The notes under the pieces are model-generated. The model was not told where the DNA came from. It was given only the letters and a program-made list of their open reading frames with translations, and did not search any database. Made by a program: the position numbers and the translations under genes. DNA of 64,000 nucleotides from Massilia antarctica (lineage in GTDB: Bacteria; Pseudomonadota; Gammaproteobacteria; Burkholderiales; Burkholderiaceae_D), in contig NZ_CP065053.1 in NCBI RefSeq assembly GCF_015689335.1, positions 5,952,001-6,016,000 of the forward strand. The letters are read 5' to 3'. How positions within the stretch are numbered: the first letter of the stretch is position 1; each line of letters begins with the position of its first letter. Below are positions 49,980 to 58,700 of the stretch, piece by piece.

Positions 49980-51149
49980 ATGAGCAAACTCTTTGAACCC
50001 CTGACATTGCGCGGCGTCACCCTGCGCAACCGCTTTGCCCTCAGCCCGATGTGCCAGTACACGGCGAAAGATGGCTACGCCAGCGATTACCACACCATCC
50101 ACTATGGACGTTTCGCGCTTGGCGGCTTCGGCCTGCTGATGGTCGAAGCGACCGCCGTGTCGCCCGAAGGACGGATCACACACGGCGACCTGGGCCTGTG
50201 GGATGACGCCCACATACCGGGCCTCGCACGCATCGCCGCGTTTGCCAAGGCCTATGGTGCGACACCTGGCATCCAGATCGGCCATGCAGGACCTAAAGCC
50301 AGCATCCAGCGCGCTTTCGAAGGTAACGGCCCACTGAACGCGGTTGACGCGGCACGCGGTGAACCCGCCTGGCCGGTGGTGTCGCCGAGCGCGCGCCCGG
50401 TCACCGACGGTTGGCTGGTACCCACCGCCCTCGATGCAAACGGCATCGCCAAGGTCTGTGCGGACTTTGTCGCTTCGGCACGCCGCGCCTTGCAGGCAGG
50501 CTTCGATGTGCTCGAACTGCACTACGCGCACGGCTTCCTGCTCAACGCTTTCCTGTCGCCACTGACCAACGACCGCAGCGATGAATACGGCGGCAGCTTC
50601 GAGAACCGCATCCGCCTGCCACTGCGGATCGCCCGCGCAGTGCGTGAGGTCTGGCCGCGGGACAAGCCACTGTTCGTGCGCCTGTCGGCAGTCGATGGCA
50701 GCAGCAGCGGCTGGACCATCGCCGACAGCGTCGCTTTCGCCGAGGCGCTGAAGGCGGTCGGCGTGGACGTCATCGATTGTTCGTCCGGCGGCTTCGGCGT
50801 CTACGAATACCCCAGCGGCTATGGCTTCCAGCTGCCGTTCGCCGAGCAGATTCGTCGCGAAGCACACATCGGCACCATGGCCGTGGGCATCATCGTCGAT
50901 CCGCGGCAGGCCGAATCCATCATCGCCTCGGGCCAGGCCGACCTGGTCGCGCTTGGGCATGCGGCGCTGCGCGATCCCCACTTTCCCTTGCATGCGCAGC
51001 AGACGCTGGGGGCGGTTGGCCCGGATGCAGCCTATGCCGACTGGAATGTGCAGGCCGGCTGGTGGCTCGACCACCGCGCAAGCAAGCTGGTCCAGTTGGG
51101 GCCATGGGCACCGATGAAGGACGCGGCAGCGAACAGCCACAAGGATTGA
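49980..51149 (+). CDS. Old Yellow Enzyme family NADH:flavin oxidoreductase (389 aa)
   Basis: FMN-binding TIM-barrel enzyme of the YqjM-like class. Signatures: NRFALSPMCQYTAKDG (residues ~17-32), GIQIGHAGPKAS near 98, the active-site region LHYAHGFLLNAFLSPLTNDR near 180-199 containing the H-x-x-H substitute, and SDEYGGSFENR near 200. Family members reduce alpha,beta-unsaturated carbonyls with NAD(P)H. Length is typical. It is divergent from a LysR gene, suggesting inducible expression by an electrophile. Confidence 0.92.
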   Translation: MSKLFEPLTLRGVTLRNRFALSPMCQYTAKDGYASDYHTIHYGRFALGGFGLLMVEATAVSPEGRITHGDLGLWDDAHIPGLARIAAFAKAYGATPGIQIGHAGPKASIQRAFEGNGPLNAVDAARGEPAWPVVSPSARPVTDGWLVPTALDANGIAKVCADFVASARRALQAGFDVLELHYAHGFLLNAFLSPLTNDRSDEYGGSFENRIRLPLRIARAVREVWPRDKPLFVRLSAVDGSSSGWTIADSVAFAEALKAVGVDVIDCSSGGFGVYEYPSGYGFQLPFAEQIRREAHIGTMAVGIIVDPRQAESIIASGQADLVALGHAALRDPHFPLHAQQTLGAVGPDAAYADWNVQAGWWLDHRASKLVQLGPWAPMKDAAANSHKD

Positions 51150-51221
51150 ACACGATGCCGGCCAGGGCGGCCGGATTTGACCGTGACTCGCATGATTACC
51201 TTAACAACCCGGAGTGAAAAC

Positions 51222-51605
51222 ATGAAAAAACCTACCTACGTGCAAGATTATCAAGCCATCGTCGACGTACTGAACAAGTACAACGAAGGCTGCAAGCAGG
51301 CGAAGAGCAGCATCATGAAGCCAGCGTTCAGCGAGCAGGCCACGATTTTTGGCGTCGATGGCGACGGCAAGCTGACTGGCGGCCCGATCCAGGGCCTGTT
51401 CGACGGCATCGACAACACCTTCCATCCGTCTCCTGAAGCCCGGGGGGCGATCGTCAACGTCGACATCGTGGGCAGCGCCGCCAGTGCGCGCATCGACACC
51501 AACGATGTCTCGGGCTTCTGCTTCACCGACTTCTTCAACCTGCTGAAGGTCAAGGACAAGTGGACGGTAGTGAGCAAAATCTACCATACCCACGTCGCGC
51601 CCTGA
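51222..51605 (+). CDS. NTF2-like protein, cytoplasmic copy (127 aa)
   Basis: NTF2/lumazine-binding-like cone fold. YQAIVDVLNKYNEGCKQAKSS (about 8-28) is the N-terminal helix pair, and FCFTDFFNLLKVKDKWTVVS the strand core near the C-terminus. There is no signal peptide. The ATG at 51222 is preceded by CGGAG; longer in-frame starts reach into the Old Yellow Enzyme spacer and are less likely. The next gene encodes a near-identical domain with a signal peptide, so this is the cytoplasmic member of a tandem pair. Substrate unknown. Confidence 0.85.
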   Translation: MKKPTYVQDYQAIVDVLNKYNEGCKQAKSSIMKPAFSEQATIFGVDGDGKLTGGPIQGLFDGIDNTFHPSPEARGAIVNVDIVGSAASARIDTNDVSGFCFTDFFNLLKVKDKWTVVSKIYHTHVAP

Positions 51606-51628
51606 ATCTCGGTGCGCATGGAACACGC

Positions 51629-51661
51629 GCGGCAGATCATGCTCCCCGCCAGGTCTGCCGC
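51629..51661. terminator. Hairpin between the two NTF2-like genes
   Basis: Perfect 8-bp inverted repeat GCGGCAGA / TCTGCCGC with a 17-base loop, about 25 bases after the first gene. No T-run follows, so it may stabilise or partly terminate the upstream mRNA. Confidence 0.35.
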
Positions 51662-51698
51662 CTCCGTCAGCAATTGAAACCCTATCGAGAGTGACTCA

Positions 51699-52199
51699 AT
51701 GAACATGACCTTCTTCAAAACCTTGTTGTTCACGGCAATTATTTCTGGCTTGGGCACGGCGGCTCAAGCCGCTGACCTGCAGGGCGGTCACCAGACTGCC
51801 AGTAACAAGAGCATCAGCAAACCTACTTATGTGAAAGAATATCAAGCCATCACCCGGGTACTGAACAACTATATCGACGGCTGCAAACAGGCCAGGAGCA
51901 GCATCATGAAGCCAGCCTTCAGCGAACAAGCGACCATGTTCAGTGTCGATGCCAAGGGCGAGCTGACTGGCGGTCCGATTCAGGAGCTGTTCGACGCCAT
52001 CGACAACCCGCCATTTCGCCCATCACCCGAAGCGCAGAGTGCGATCGTCCAGGTCGACATCGTGGGCACCGCCGCCAGTGCGCGTATCGACTCCAACGAC
52101 GTCTCGGGCTTCTCCTTCAGCGACTTCTTCCACCTGCTGAAGGTCGAAGGCAAGTGGACGATCGTCAGCAAGATCTACCACACCCACGTGGCCCCCTGA
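51699..52199 (+). CDS. NTF2-like protein, exported copy (166 aa)
   Basis: Paralogue of the preceding protein with the same core (KPTYVKEYQAITRVLNNYID, SSIMKPAFSEQATMFSVDAK, SKIYHTHVAP) preceded by a signal peptide at residues ~1-25 (FFKTLLFTAIISGLGTAAQA). The shared C-terminal KIYHTHVAP is identical in both copies, and the two differ mainly in the leader. Duplication followed by re-targeting to the periplasm is the simplest reading. It is followed by convergent genes of the LodA operon. Confidence 0.86.
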   Translation: MNMTFFKTLLFTAIISGLGTAAQAADLQGGHQTASNKSISKPTYVKEYQAITRVLNNYIDGCKQARSSIMKPAFSEQATMFSVDAKGELTGGPIQELFDAIDNPPFRPSPEAQSAIVQVDIVGTAASARIDSNDVSGFSFSDFFHLLKVEGKWTIVSKIYHTHVAP

Positions 52200-52237
52200 T
52201 CCCGGCGTCCAGGCCGCTGGGTCCGCGCGCCCGGGAT
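52199..52237. terminator. Possible hairpin after the exported NTF2-like gene
   Basis: A 7-bp inverted repeat ATCCCGG (52199-52205) / CCGGGAT (52231-52237), beginning at the stop codon, lies in the convergent spacer before the LodA operon. It lacks a T-run. The remaining ~180 bases to 52414 show nothing else. Confidence 0.3.
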
Positions 52238-52414
52238 GACAGCGGCAACGTTCAAGCACTTCCCGCGAACGCGAGATGGCCAGGCTGAACGACGAAATCC
52301 TAGACGCGCGCTTCGGCGCCGGTCATGGCGCCGCCCGCGAAGGCGGTTTGCAGGTCCCAGGTGGGCATATCCCCTTCTCCACCCTGGCTGACGTGGGACG
52401 GTGCCGGGGGCGCA

Positions 52415-53644
52415 TCAGTTCCCGTTTTCCTCCGACACATCGGTGTAAGGGAGATACGAGCGGCGCGCCGGATCGACTTTCACCATGAGCATGCCGGCCG
52501 CGCCCACATGCCGGTTCGGGCCAAAGCGCATGTCCGGCAAACCATCGACACCAAAGGCGCGCAGCTGTTCGATGGCATGAACGAAGGTCTCGCGGTCGAG
52601 CCTGCGCCCACTGCGTTTGAGTGCCTCGACCAGGATCGCGACCGCGCCGAGCGCCAGGCGTTCCTGCACCGGCCGCGCGGCGCCGGGATAGGATAAGGCG
52701 GCCGGTGCGGCCAGGCGCAGGCGGCGCGCCGCGTCCGGGGCCAATACGAACACCGTGCTGCCCGCCTGCATCGCCAGCGCATAGATGGGTACGGCCGCCA
52801 CCTTGTGCGCAACGCCTGCCAGATGGGCGCCGTCGCCCAGCGACAATACGGCAACTGCGCCATTGCCACGCGCGTGCGAACCGGCCAGCGGCACCAGGGT
52901 GATACCACGCGCCACGGCCCGCGCCTGTAAAACCCGCACGGTATCGGGTTCGGTGTCGGCGGCGGCCGACAATGCCAGCGTTGCCCCGCTGGGCGCCGCG
53001 GCCAGTGCCTGATCGAGCATAAAGCGCGCCTGCGCCTCGCTGCCCGGCAACAAGCCGAACGCGGCGGCGCCAGTGCCCGCGCCAGGCGCGATCGATGGCG
53101 TGTCAGGCGGCAGGTCCCTGCCCCAACCCAGGATCGCGAAGACGGCCGCGCCCGGATCACGCTGAAGCACCAGGCGCCGGCCGTAAATGCCGCCAACGGC
53201 ATTGATCCGCGCGAAACCAGCCTGCACGGCCGGCACGACGCTCGCATCGAGCCGCACGCCGATCATCAAGGTATCGGAACCGATGCCGGGATCGGCATCG
53301 GCCTCGCTGCCCAGCACGTCCAGATAGGCCGACAGGTCGGCCAGCGCACCGGCATCGAAGCGATAGCGCGGCATCAGCCGATGCAGCGCGCGTCCGGCGG
53401 AGAGGCCATCGTTGACCGCCAGCCGCAGCGAATCGAGGTCGGCCTTCTGCCCCGCAAAACGCTGCAAGGCAGGCGCCGCGACGGCGCCTTCACGCCGCCC
53501 CTCGCCGTGGCGGCCGTGGCAGCGCGCGCACGCGGCCGCACCGCTCTGATAGGCCGCACGCCCGCGCTCCACCGTCGCCTGTGCCCCGGCCCAGCCACCC
53601 GATACAAGCAGGCAGGCAGCGAGCATGGCGCGGCCGGAGGTCAC
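52415..53644 (-). CDS. Cytochrome c / type I periplasmic-binding-protein fusion (409 aa)
   Basis: Signal peptide (residues ~1-22, ending AGAQA) followed by a class I cytochrome c domain with the heme-binding motif CARCH (near residue 38) and a candidate Met axial ligand (LMPRYRFDAG near 91). The rest, from about residue 120, resembles a periplasmic amino-acid-binding protein of the Peripla_BP type (DTLMIGVRLDASVVPAVQAG, VGGIYGRRLVLQ). The GTG start overlaps the stop of the double-SCO gene by 4 bases (GTGA). It is the last gene of the LodA operon and may be the electron acceptor or a ligand sensor in the periplasm; the function is inferred. Confidence 0.8.
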   Translation of the reverse strand: MTSGRAMLAACLLVSGGWAGAQATVERGRAAYQSGAAACARCHGRHGEGRREGAVAAPALQRFAGQKADLDSLRLAVNDGLSAGRALHRLMPRYRFDAGALADLSAYLDVLGSEADADPGIGSDTLMIGVRLDASVVPAVQAGFARINAVGGIYGRRLVLQRDPGAAVFAILGWGRDLPPDTPSIAPGAGTGAAAFGLLPGSEAQARFMLDQALAAAPSGATLALSAAADTEPDTVRVLQARAVARGITLVPLAGSHARGNGAVAVLSLGDGAHLAGVAHKVAAVPIYALAMQAGSTVFVLAPDAARRLRLAAPAALSYPGAARPVQERLALGAVAILVEALKRSGRRLDRETFVHAIEQLRAFGVDGLPDMRFGPNRHVGAAGMLMVKVDPARRSYLPYTDVSEENGN

Positions 53645-54693
53645 GGCCGCGCGCTCAGCATCGGCACCACCGCCGCCACGATCCCGGCCGGCGCGCCCAG
53701 CGCCATCAGCTTCTTCCATTCACCGGTGCGCAAATTGCCGGCCAGCAGAATGGTGCTGTGATCATCGATCTGTTCGCCGTTGTAGCCGCCCAGCTTGTAG
53801 CGCACCCAATCGACGTTCTCCTTCTTGCCGGTCAAAAAAGTCCAGCCCGGCTTGATCTGGAAACGGCGCGCGAAATCGCGCAATACCATGGGCGTGTCGG
53901 TGCCGGGATCGACCGTGATCGACAGCATGTGCACATCGTGCCCGGCGCGCTCGCCCAGCAAGGCCTGGACCCGCGCCAGGTTGGCGGTCATCGGCGTGCA
54001 AATGCCGGGGCAGGTGGTGAACATGAAATTGATCAGCACCACCTTATCCTTCAACATGTCGTCGTAAAAGCGCACCGCCTGCCCGTCCTGGGTCAGCAGC
54101 GGCAGATTGGTGAAATACGTGGCCGCCACATCGCGCCCCGTCTTGACCGGCCCGGCCGCCTGCTGCGCCGCGCGCACGATCTCGGGCGCCGACGCCAAGC
54201 CTTCGAGCCGGGTCCAGCTGCCGACGCTGTCATTGATCACCAGTACCAGGCCGCTGTGCTCGGCCGGCGCCGCGCCGCCCGCACCGAGCGCCGCCAGCAA
54301 GGTATCGACTTCCGGCTTGCGGCCCGTGACAAAGTGCCAGCCCGGCCCGGCATCGAAGCGTTTGGCAAACGCCTTCAGGCGGGCCGGCACATCGACCGCC
54401 GGGTCGATACTGATCGAAATGAGGGCAATATCGCTCCCGACCCGCGCGCCCAGGCTTTTTTGCACCTCGCGCAGGGTGGCTGCCTGGGTCGGGCAAATCA
54501 TGGTGCAACTGGTGAAAATGAAATTGACGATGACGGTCTTGTCCTTGACCAGATCGCGGTAAAACGCCACCTGGCGCCCATCCTGGTCGAGCAAGGATGC
54601 TTCCGGAACCGCCTTCGGCGCCGCCTGGGCCATCAGCGCCCAGCACCACAACACGCCCATGCACAGCCACTGTGCGTTCATGCGTCTGCCCAT
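53641..54693 (-). CDS. Tandem double-SCO1/SenC protein (350 aa)
   Basis: Signal peptide or anchor at residues ~1-24 (LCMGVLWCWALMAQA). Two complete SCO-type thioredoxin-fold domains follow. Domain 1 has SCTMICPTQ (CX3C near residues 63-67) and the His partner in AEHSG near 146. Domain 2 has TTCPGICTP (near 229) and DDHSTILL near 312. SCO proteins deliver copper to CuA of cytochrome oxidase or act as thiol redox factors; each domain has the Cys-Cys-His copper site. Two fused SCO domains are unusual. The start at 54693 has TTTTGGAGG just upstream. It overlaps both neighbours, so it is translationally coupled in the operon. Confidence 0.85.
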   Translation of the reverse strand: MGRRMNAQWLCMGVLWCWALMAQAAPKAVPEASLLDQDGRQVAFYRDLVKDKTVIVNFIFTSCTMICPTQAATLREVQKSLGARVGSDIALISISIDPAVDVPARLKAFAKRFDAGPGWHFVTGRKPEVDTLLAALGAGGAAPAEHSGLVLVINDSVGSWTRLEGLASAPEIVRAAQQAAGPVKTGRDVAATYFTNLPLLTQDGQAVRFYDDMLKDKVVLINFMFTTCPGICTPMTANLARVQALLGERAGHDVHMLSITVDPGTDTPMVLRDFARRFQIKPGWTFLTGKKENVDWVRYKLGGYNGEQIDDHSTILLAGNLRTGEWKKLMALGAPAGIVAAVVPMLSARP

Positions 54694-55766
54694 CGTTGCC
54701 TCCAAAAGTCTGAATCCGGCCAGCGCCGTTCGCGCCGGTAATAGTGGGCGCGCTGCACAAGATAATCGGCATACATGCTGCCGATCCGGTCCGCGTAGGC
54801 CGGCATGGCGCCCGGGTCGCCGCCGAGGGCGGCAGCGAGCGCGCCGGCAGCGGCCAGTGCCTGGTCGAGCGCGCTCATGATGCCCTGCGACGACAGTGGA
54901 TCGACACTGGCGGCAGCGTCGCCCACGGCAAGCCAGTCGGCGCCGGCCGCTTGCGCCAGGCAAGCGCTGTAGGCCGGCACGATGGCAGCGGCTGCCTCGG
55001 CCTGGCCGCCGTGCCGTACCAGGCGCGCATGCGTCAGCGGCGCACTGTCCGGCCGGGGCGGCCCGGCCAGGGTGCGCCGCCGCTGCCGGCCCGCCTCGGT
55101 CATGTACACCAGCACCAGGCGTCCCTGCGGCAGCGGCGCCGAGTACCACCAGCCGTCGCGTTCGGCTTCGATCAGGGTATGGCATGGCACCTTGTTGCCG
55201 GCGCCATGATAGGTAACGACCCCGACCAGGTGATCGAGCGGACGGCGCGCGCTGCCGCAACGGCGCGCCACAGCCGCGCGGCGCCCGGTCGCATCGACGA
55301 CGAAGCGCGTGTGCCAGTCCAGCGGACCGTTGGGACCGGCCAGCCGCAAACGCCAGCCGCCAGCCACCCTCGCCAGCTGCTCCAGGCGGGTGCCGCCATG
55401 CAGCATGGCGCCGCACAACTGCGCCTGCCGGCGCAAGGTGGCGTCGAAGCGGCCGCGCTCCAGATGCCAGCCATTGCCGTAGGGGCTGAACAGGAAGTCG
55501 CGGCCGGCCGCCTCCGGCGCGCCCCAGGCCGACATATTGCCGAGCGACTCCAGGTGGCCATCGGCGAGGAACGCATCGAACACGCCAAGCCGCTCCAGCG
55601 CGACCCGGATACCCGGCCCGACCGACTCGCCCACCGCCAGCCGGGGCCCGCTATCGCACTCGGCCAGCAGTACGCGATGCCCTGCGCGCGCCAGCGACAG
55701 CGCCACGGCCGCGCCGGCCGGCCCGGCGCCAATCACGGCCACATCGGCGTCACAAGGCGCCATCAA
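54678..55766 (-). CDS. LodB-like FAD-dependent oxidoreductase (362 aa)
   Basis: FAD-binding fold with VAVIGAGPAGAAVALSLARAG at residues ~8-28, a DATGRR-type motif near 163 (VVDATGRRAAVARR), and the GD motif WLAVGDAAASVDPLSSQGIM near 277. This matches the flavin-dependent halogenase / geranylgeranyl-reductase-like clade to which LodB belongs. LodB-like proteins are needed to form the cysteine tryptophylquinone cofactor of LodA-type oxidases, probably by hydroxylating the tryptophan. The gene is adjacent to and overlaps the LodA-like gene by 4 bases, so it is read here as its maturation partner. It has no signal peptide, as expected for a cytoplasmic modifier. Confidence 0.82.
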   Translation of the reverse strand: MMAPCDADVAVIGAGPAGAAVALSLARAGHRVLLAECDSGPRLAVGESVGPGIRVALERLGVFDAFLADGHLESLGNMSAWGAPEAAGRDFLFSPYGNGWHLERGRFDATLRRQAQLCGAMLHGGTRLEQLARVAGGWRLRLAGPNGPLDWHTRFVVDATGRRAAVARRCGSARRPLDHLVGVVTYHGAGNKVPCHTLIEAERDGWWYSAPLPQGRLVLVYMTEAGRQRRRTLAGPPRPDSAPLTHARLVRHGGQAEAAAAIVPAYSACLAQAAGADWLAVGDAAASVDPLSSQGIMSALDQALAAAGALAAALGGDPGAMPAYADRIGSMYADYLVQRAHYYRRERRWPDSDFWRQRWADA

Positions 55767-58700
55767 TGCGGCGTTCCCATGCCCCAGATGTGGTGCGGCC
55801 GCCCGTCCTTGCCCTTGGACAGATAGTTGGTCGACACCATGCCCGTGTGCGGCACCACCGGCAGCGGCGCCTTGGCGGCCAGATGCCGGCCGCGCACCAT
55901 CTTACCCACCGGACAGCCCATGCCGATCCACTGCACGATGATGCTCTTGTAACTGGCGCCATCGGTATTTGCCGGGATCGCCTGGAACGCCGTTGCCATC
56001 GCGCCGTTACCGGCCAGCATGCTGGTCACCAGCGGACTGTTGAGCGGATCGAAGCGCTGCACCCAGCCGTTGCGTTCGCATGCCAGCGCGCGCATCAGGG
56101 CATCGTTGTCCTGCAGGGCGAACCAGTCCTGGATCGCCATCGATACCAATGGCGCGTCCTTGGCGGCGGGATCGGCGCAGCGCGGATCCGGGCCTTCCAG
56201 CTGGACCCGGTGCCCGCTGACGCCCATCTGGCGCTGACGCATGAAGTCGATGGTCAGGTGCATGCGCTGCGCGATATCGGTGTGCACGGCCGGCTTCTGT
56301 CCCAGATACAGGATGTAGTCCTGCCACAGCTTTTGTTCCGCGGCCGAGAACACGTGGTACATCGGCCCGTTAAAACCGATCAGCTCGAGGATGGTGCTGT
56401 GCGCCAGATCCCCCGGCACGATCAGGCCGGCCTTCTGCATTTCGTGCAGCAGGCCGAGCGGGTCGAGCATCCAGTCGTTGATCAGGTTCGGCCCGAGCAT
56501 TTTCTCGCGGTGGGCGCGGCTGGCGTACGGCGCCTTGGCCTGGATCATCGCCACCATGCGGTCTTCCGGCGTTGGCGGGCTGCTGCTGGCGTTGGCCAGG
56601 TCGTCGCCCAAGGTTCCCAAGGTGCCGAACGCCACATACCCGGTCCAGATGCGTTTCCAGACCTGCTGCATGGCCGCTTCGCCTTCCGACTCGCGCACCT
56701 GGTCGAGGTACATCTCGACGCAGGCCTTGGCGACGGCCCCGTGGCCGGCACTGGCATTGTCGATCCCCAGGTGCAGCGCGTAATACAGCGGATTGATGCC
56801 CAGCGCCTTCATCTGGTCGACTGAGCTGAGCAGGCCGATCGCACTCCATTCCAGGTACAAGGTCATGCCCAGCAACTCCGGCATGAATTCATCGCCGAAC
56901 TGCGAGATCGCCAGCAGGAACACGGGCTGGGTAAAGGCTGAAGGGAACAAGTCCGGATTGTCCGCATACGCGCGCGTATGCAAGTCCGGCAGGTAGATAT
57001 TCAAGCTCTTGAGCAAGTCGGTGTAGACGTTGGCGTGGTTCTGTTCCACGTTGCCATCGCCCATCTCGTCCATGCGGATGCTGAACATCATGGAATCGAT
57101 CGAGCCGATCGGGCCGTCCGGCGTGATGCCGCGCAGCCAGGCGCCGTCGAGCTGATTGAATGGCGCCATCTGGAAGATGCTCCTGATGACGCTTGCGCGG
57201 CTGTTGCTCAGGTAACTCTGGTGCGCGCTGCCGCTCTGCTCGACCTCGTACTGCTGCCGGGCCGAACTGAGGCTGGCGTCGCGCACGAAATTGTCGTAGA
57301 TCAGTTCGAGGCGCGCATCGAAGCTGTCCTTCGTAAAAGGAAAGAACTTCCAGACTTCGTCAGGATCGGCCTGCTCCTGATTTTGCCAGGCTTGCGCGAG
57401 AAATTCGCCCACCAGGCTGTGCGCGCGCGGCAGGAAATCGCCGTAGGACGCGATATTCATCAGGTAGTAGAAATAGTCGCGCATATTGGCGCCCATGTAA
57501 GGCGAGCGCTCCGTCTCGATCATCACGGTTTGTCCGTTGACCTGCTTGCGCACGACGAAACCCAGGTCTTTCCAAAGGTCGACCATGGCATTGTCGAGGC
57601 CGGGCGACGCGGGCGGCAAGCCGCGCGCCCACGGCACGCGCTTGGCCAGCACCGACGACAAGGGTTGCTTGTCGATCCTGTCGTCCGATTGCACGCTGGC
57701 GTCCAGGGTCCCGACCGGCACCACGTCGTCCGGACGCTGGGCCGGCCACCAGTTGGTATTGCACTCCGAGAAGTCGGCCTGCCATGGCAAGGCCATGTGC
57801 ATGGTCAGGCCGCCCGGCGCCGTGGCCGGGTTGATCCGGCACAGACCGGCCCAGGTACTCGCCTCACGCGAGAAATACGTCATTTCAATGCCAGGATAAA
57901 AGGCGCCGCCGACGCAGGGTTCGAGCGCGGCGCGGTCGAGCGCGGCCGGTTGTTGCGCCACGGGCAAGGAAGACAGCGGCGGCGCCGCGCCTGGCTCGCC
58001 CTGCCAGTCGGCGCTGAAGTCGCCTTCGGCCCAGCGTTTCATCTTGGCGTATTGCACCGGGCTGAGCGTGAGCCAGGTGACATACACGCCGCTGCCCGGC
58101 AGCGGCGCGAGCGGCGACCCGTCGGCCAGCACGGTCGCTTCGCCGCCATCGCCCGACATCTGCGGCATGAAGCTGGCGTTGGCGTAGCGCAGGGTTTCCG
58201 GCGTGTCTTTTGCATCCGCATTGGCGGCGACCAGGTTGGGCGGACGCAGGCGGCCGAACACGTGGGCGCGCGCATCGCGGAACAGCTCCTCCTTGCTGTT
58301 CGACGCCAGCGCCAGGAACACCGGATTGCTCGCGCCCATGAACGAACCCTGGGCCGTGTCGCTGCCGTGGCCCCGGTTGGCGGTCTTGTTCAGCCAGGTG
58401 AAGGTGTCGAGCCGCTTGAGGATCGGATACACGTCCTGCATGAACGACACCGCATCGCTCTCGGCGGCGTCGCCCACCGCTTCGCGCGCGATATCGTACA
58501 GCGTGGTCAGGGTTTCGGCCGCCGGCACGAACTTGGGCACGGCGCACAGCACCCAGGCCTGGTCCTTCATGGTCACGCTGGTGCCATCGTGCAGCACCAC
58601 GGTGGCGCTGACCGGGCCATCGGAGATGTCGTCGTACCAGTAATCGTTATTGGCGTAGGAGCTGCCCACGTTCAGCAAGCCGATCGGATTGTTCGGAATC

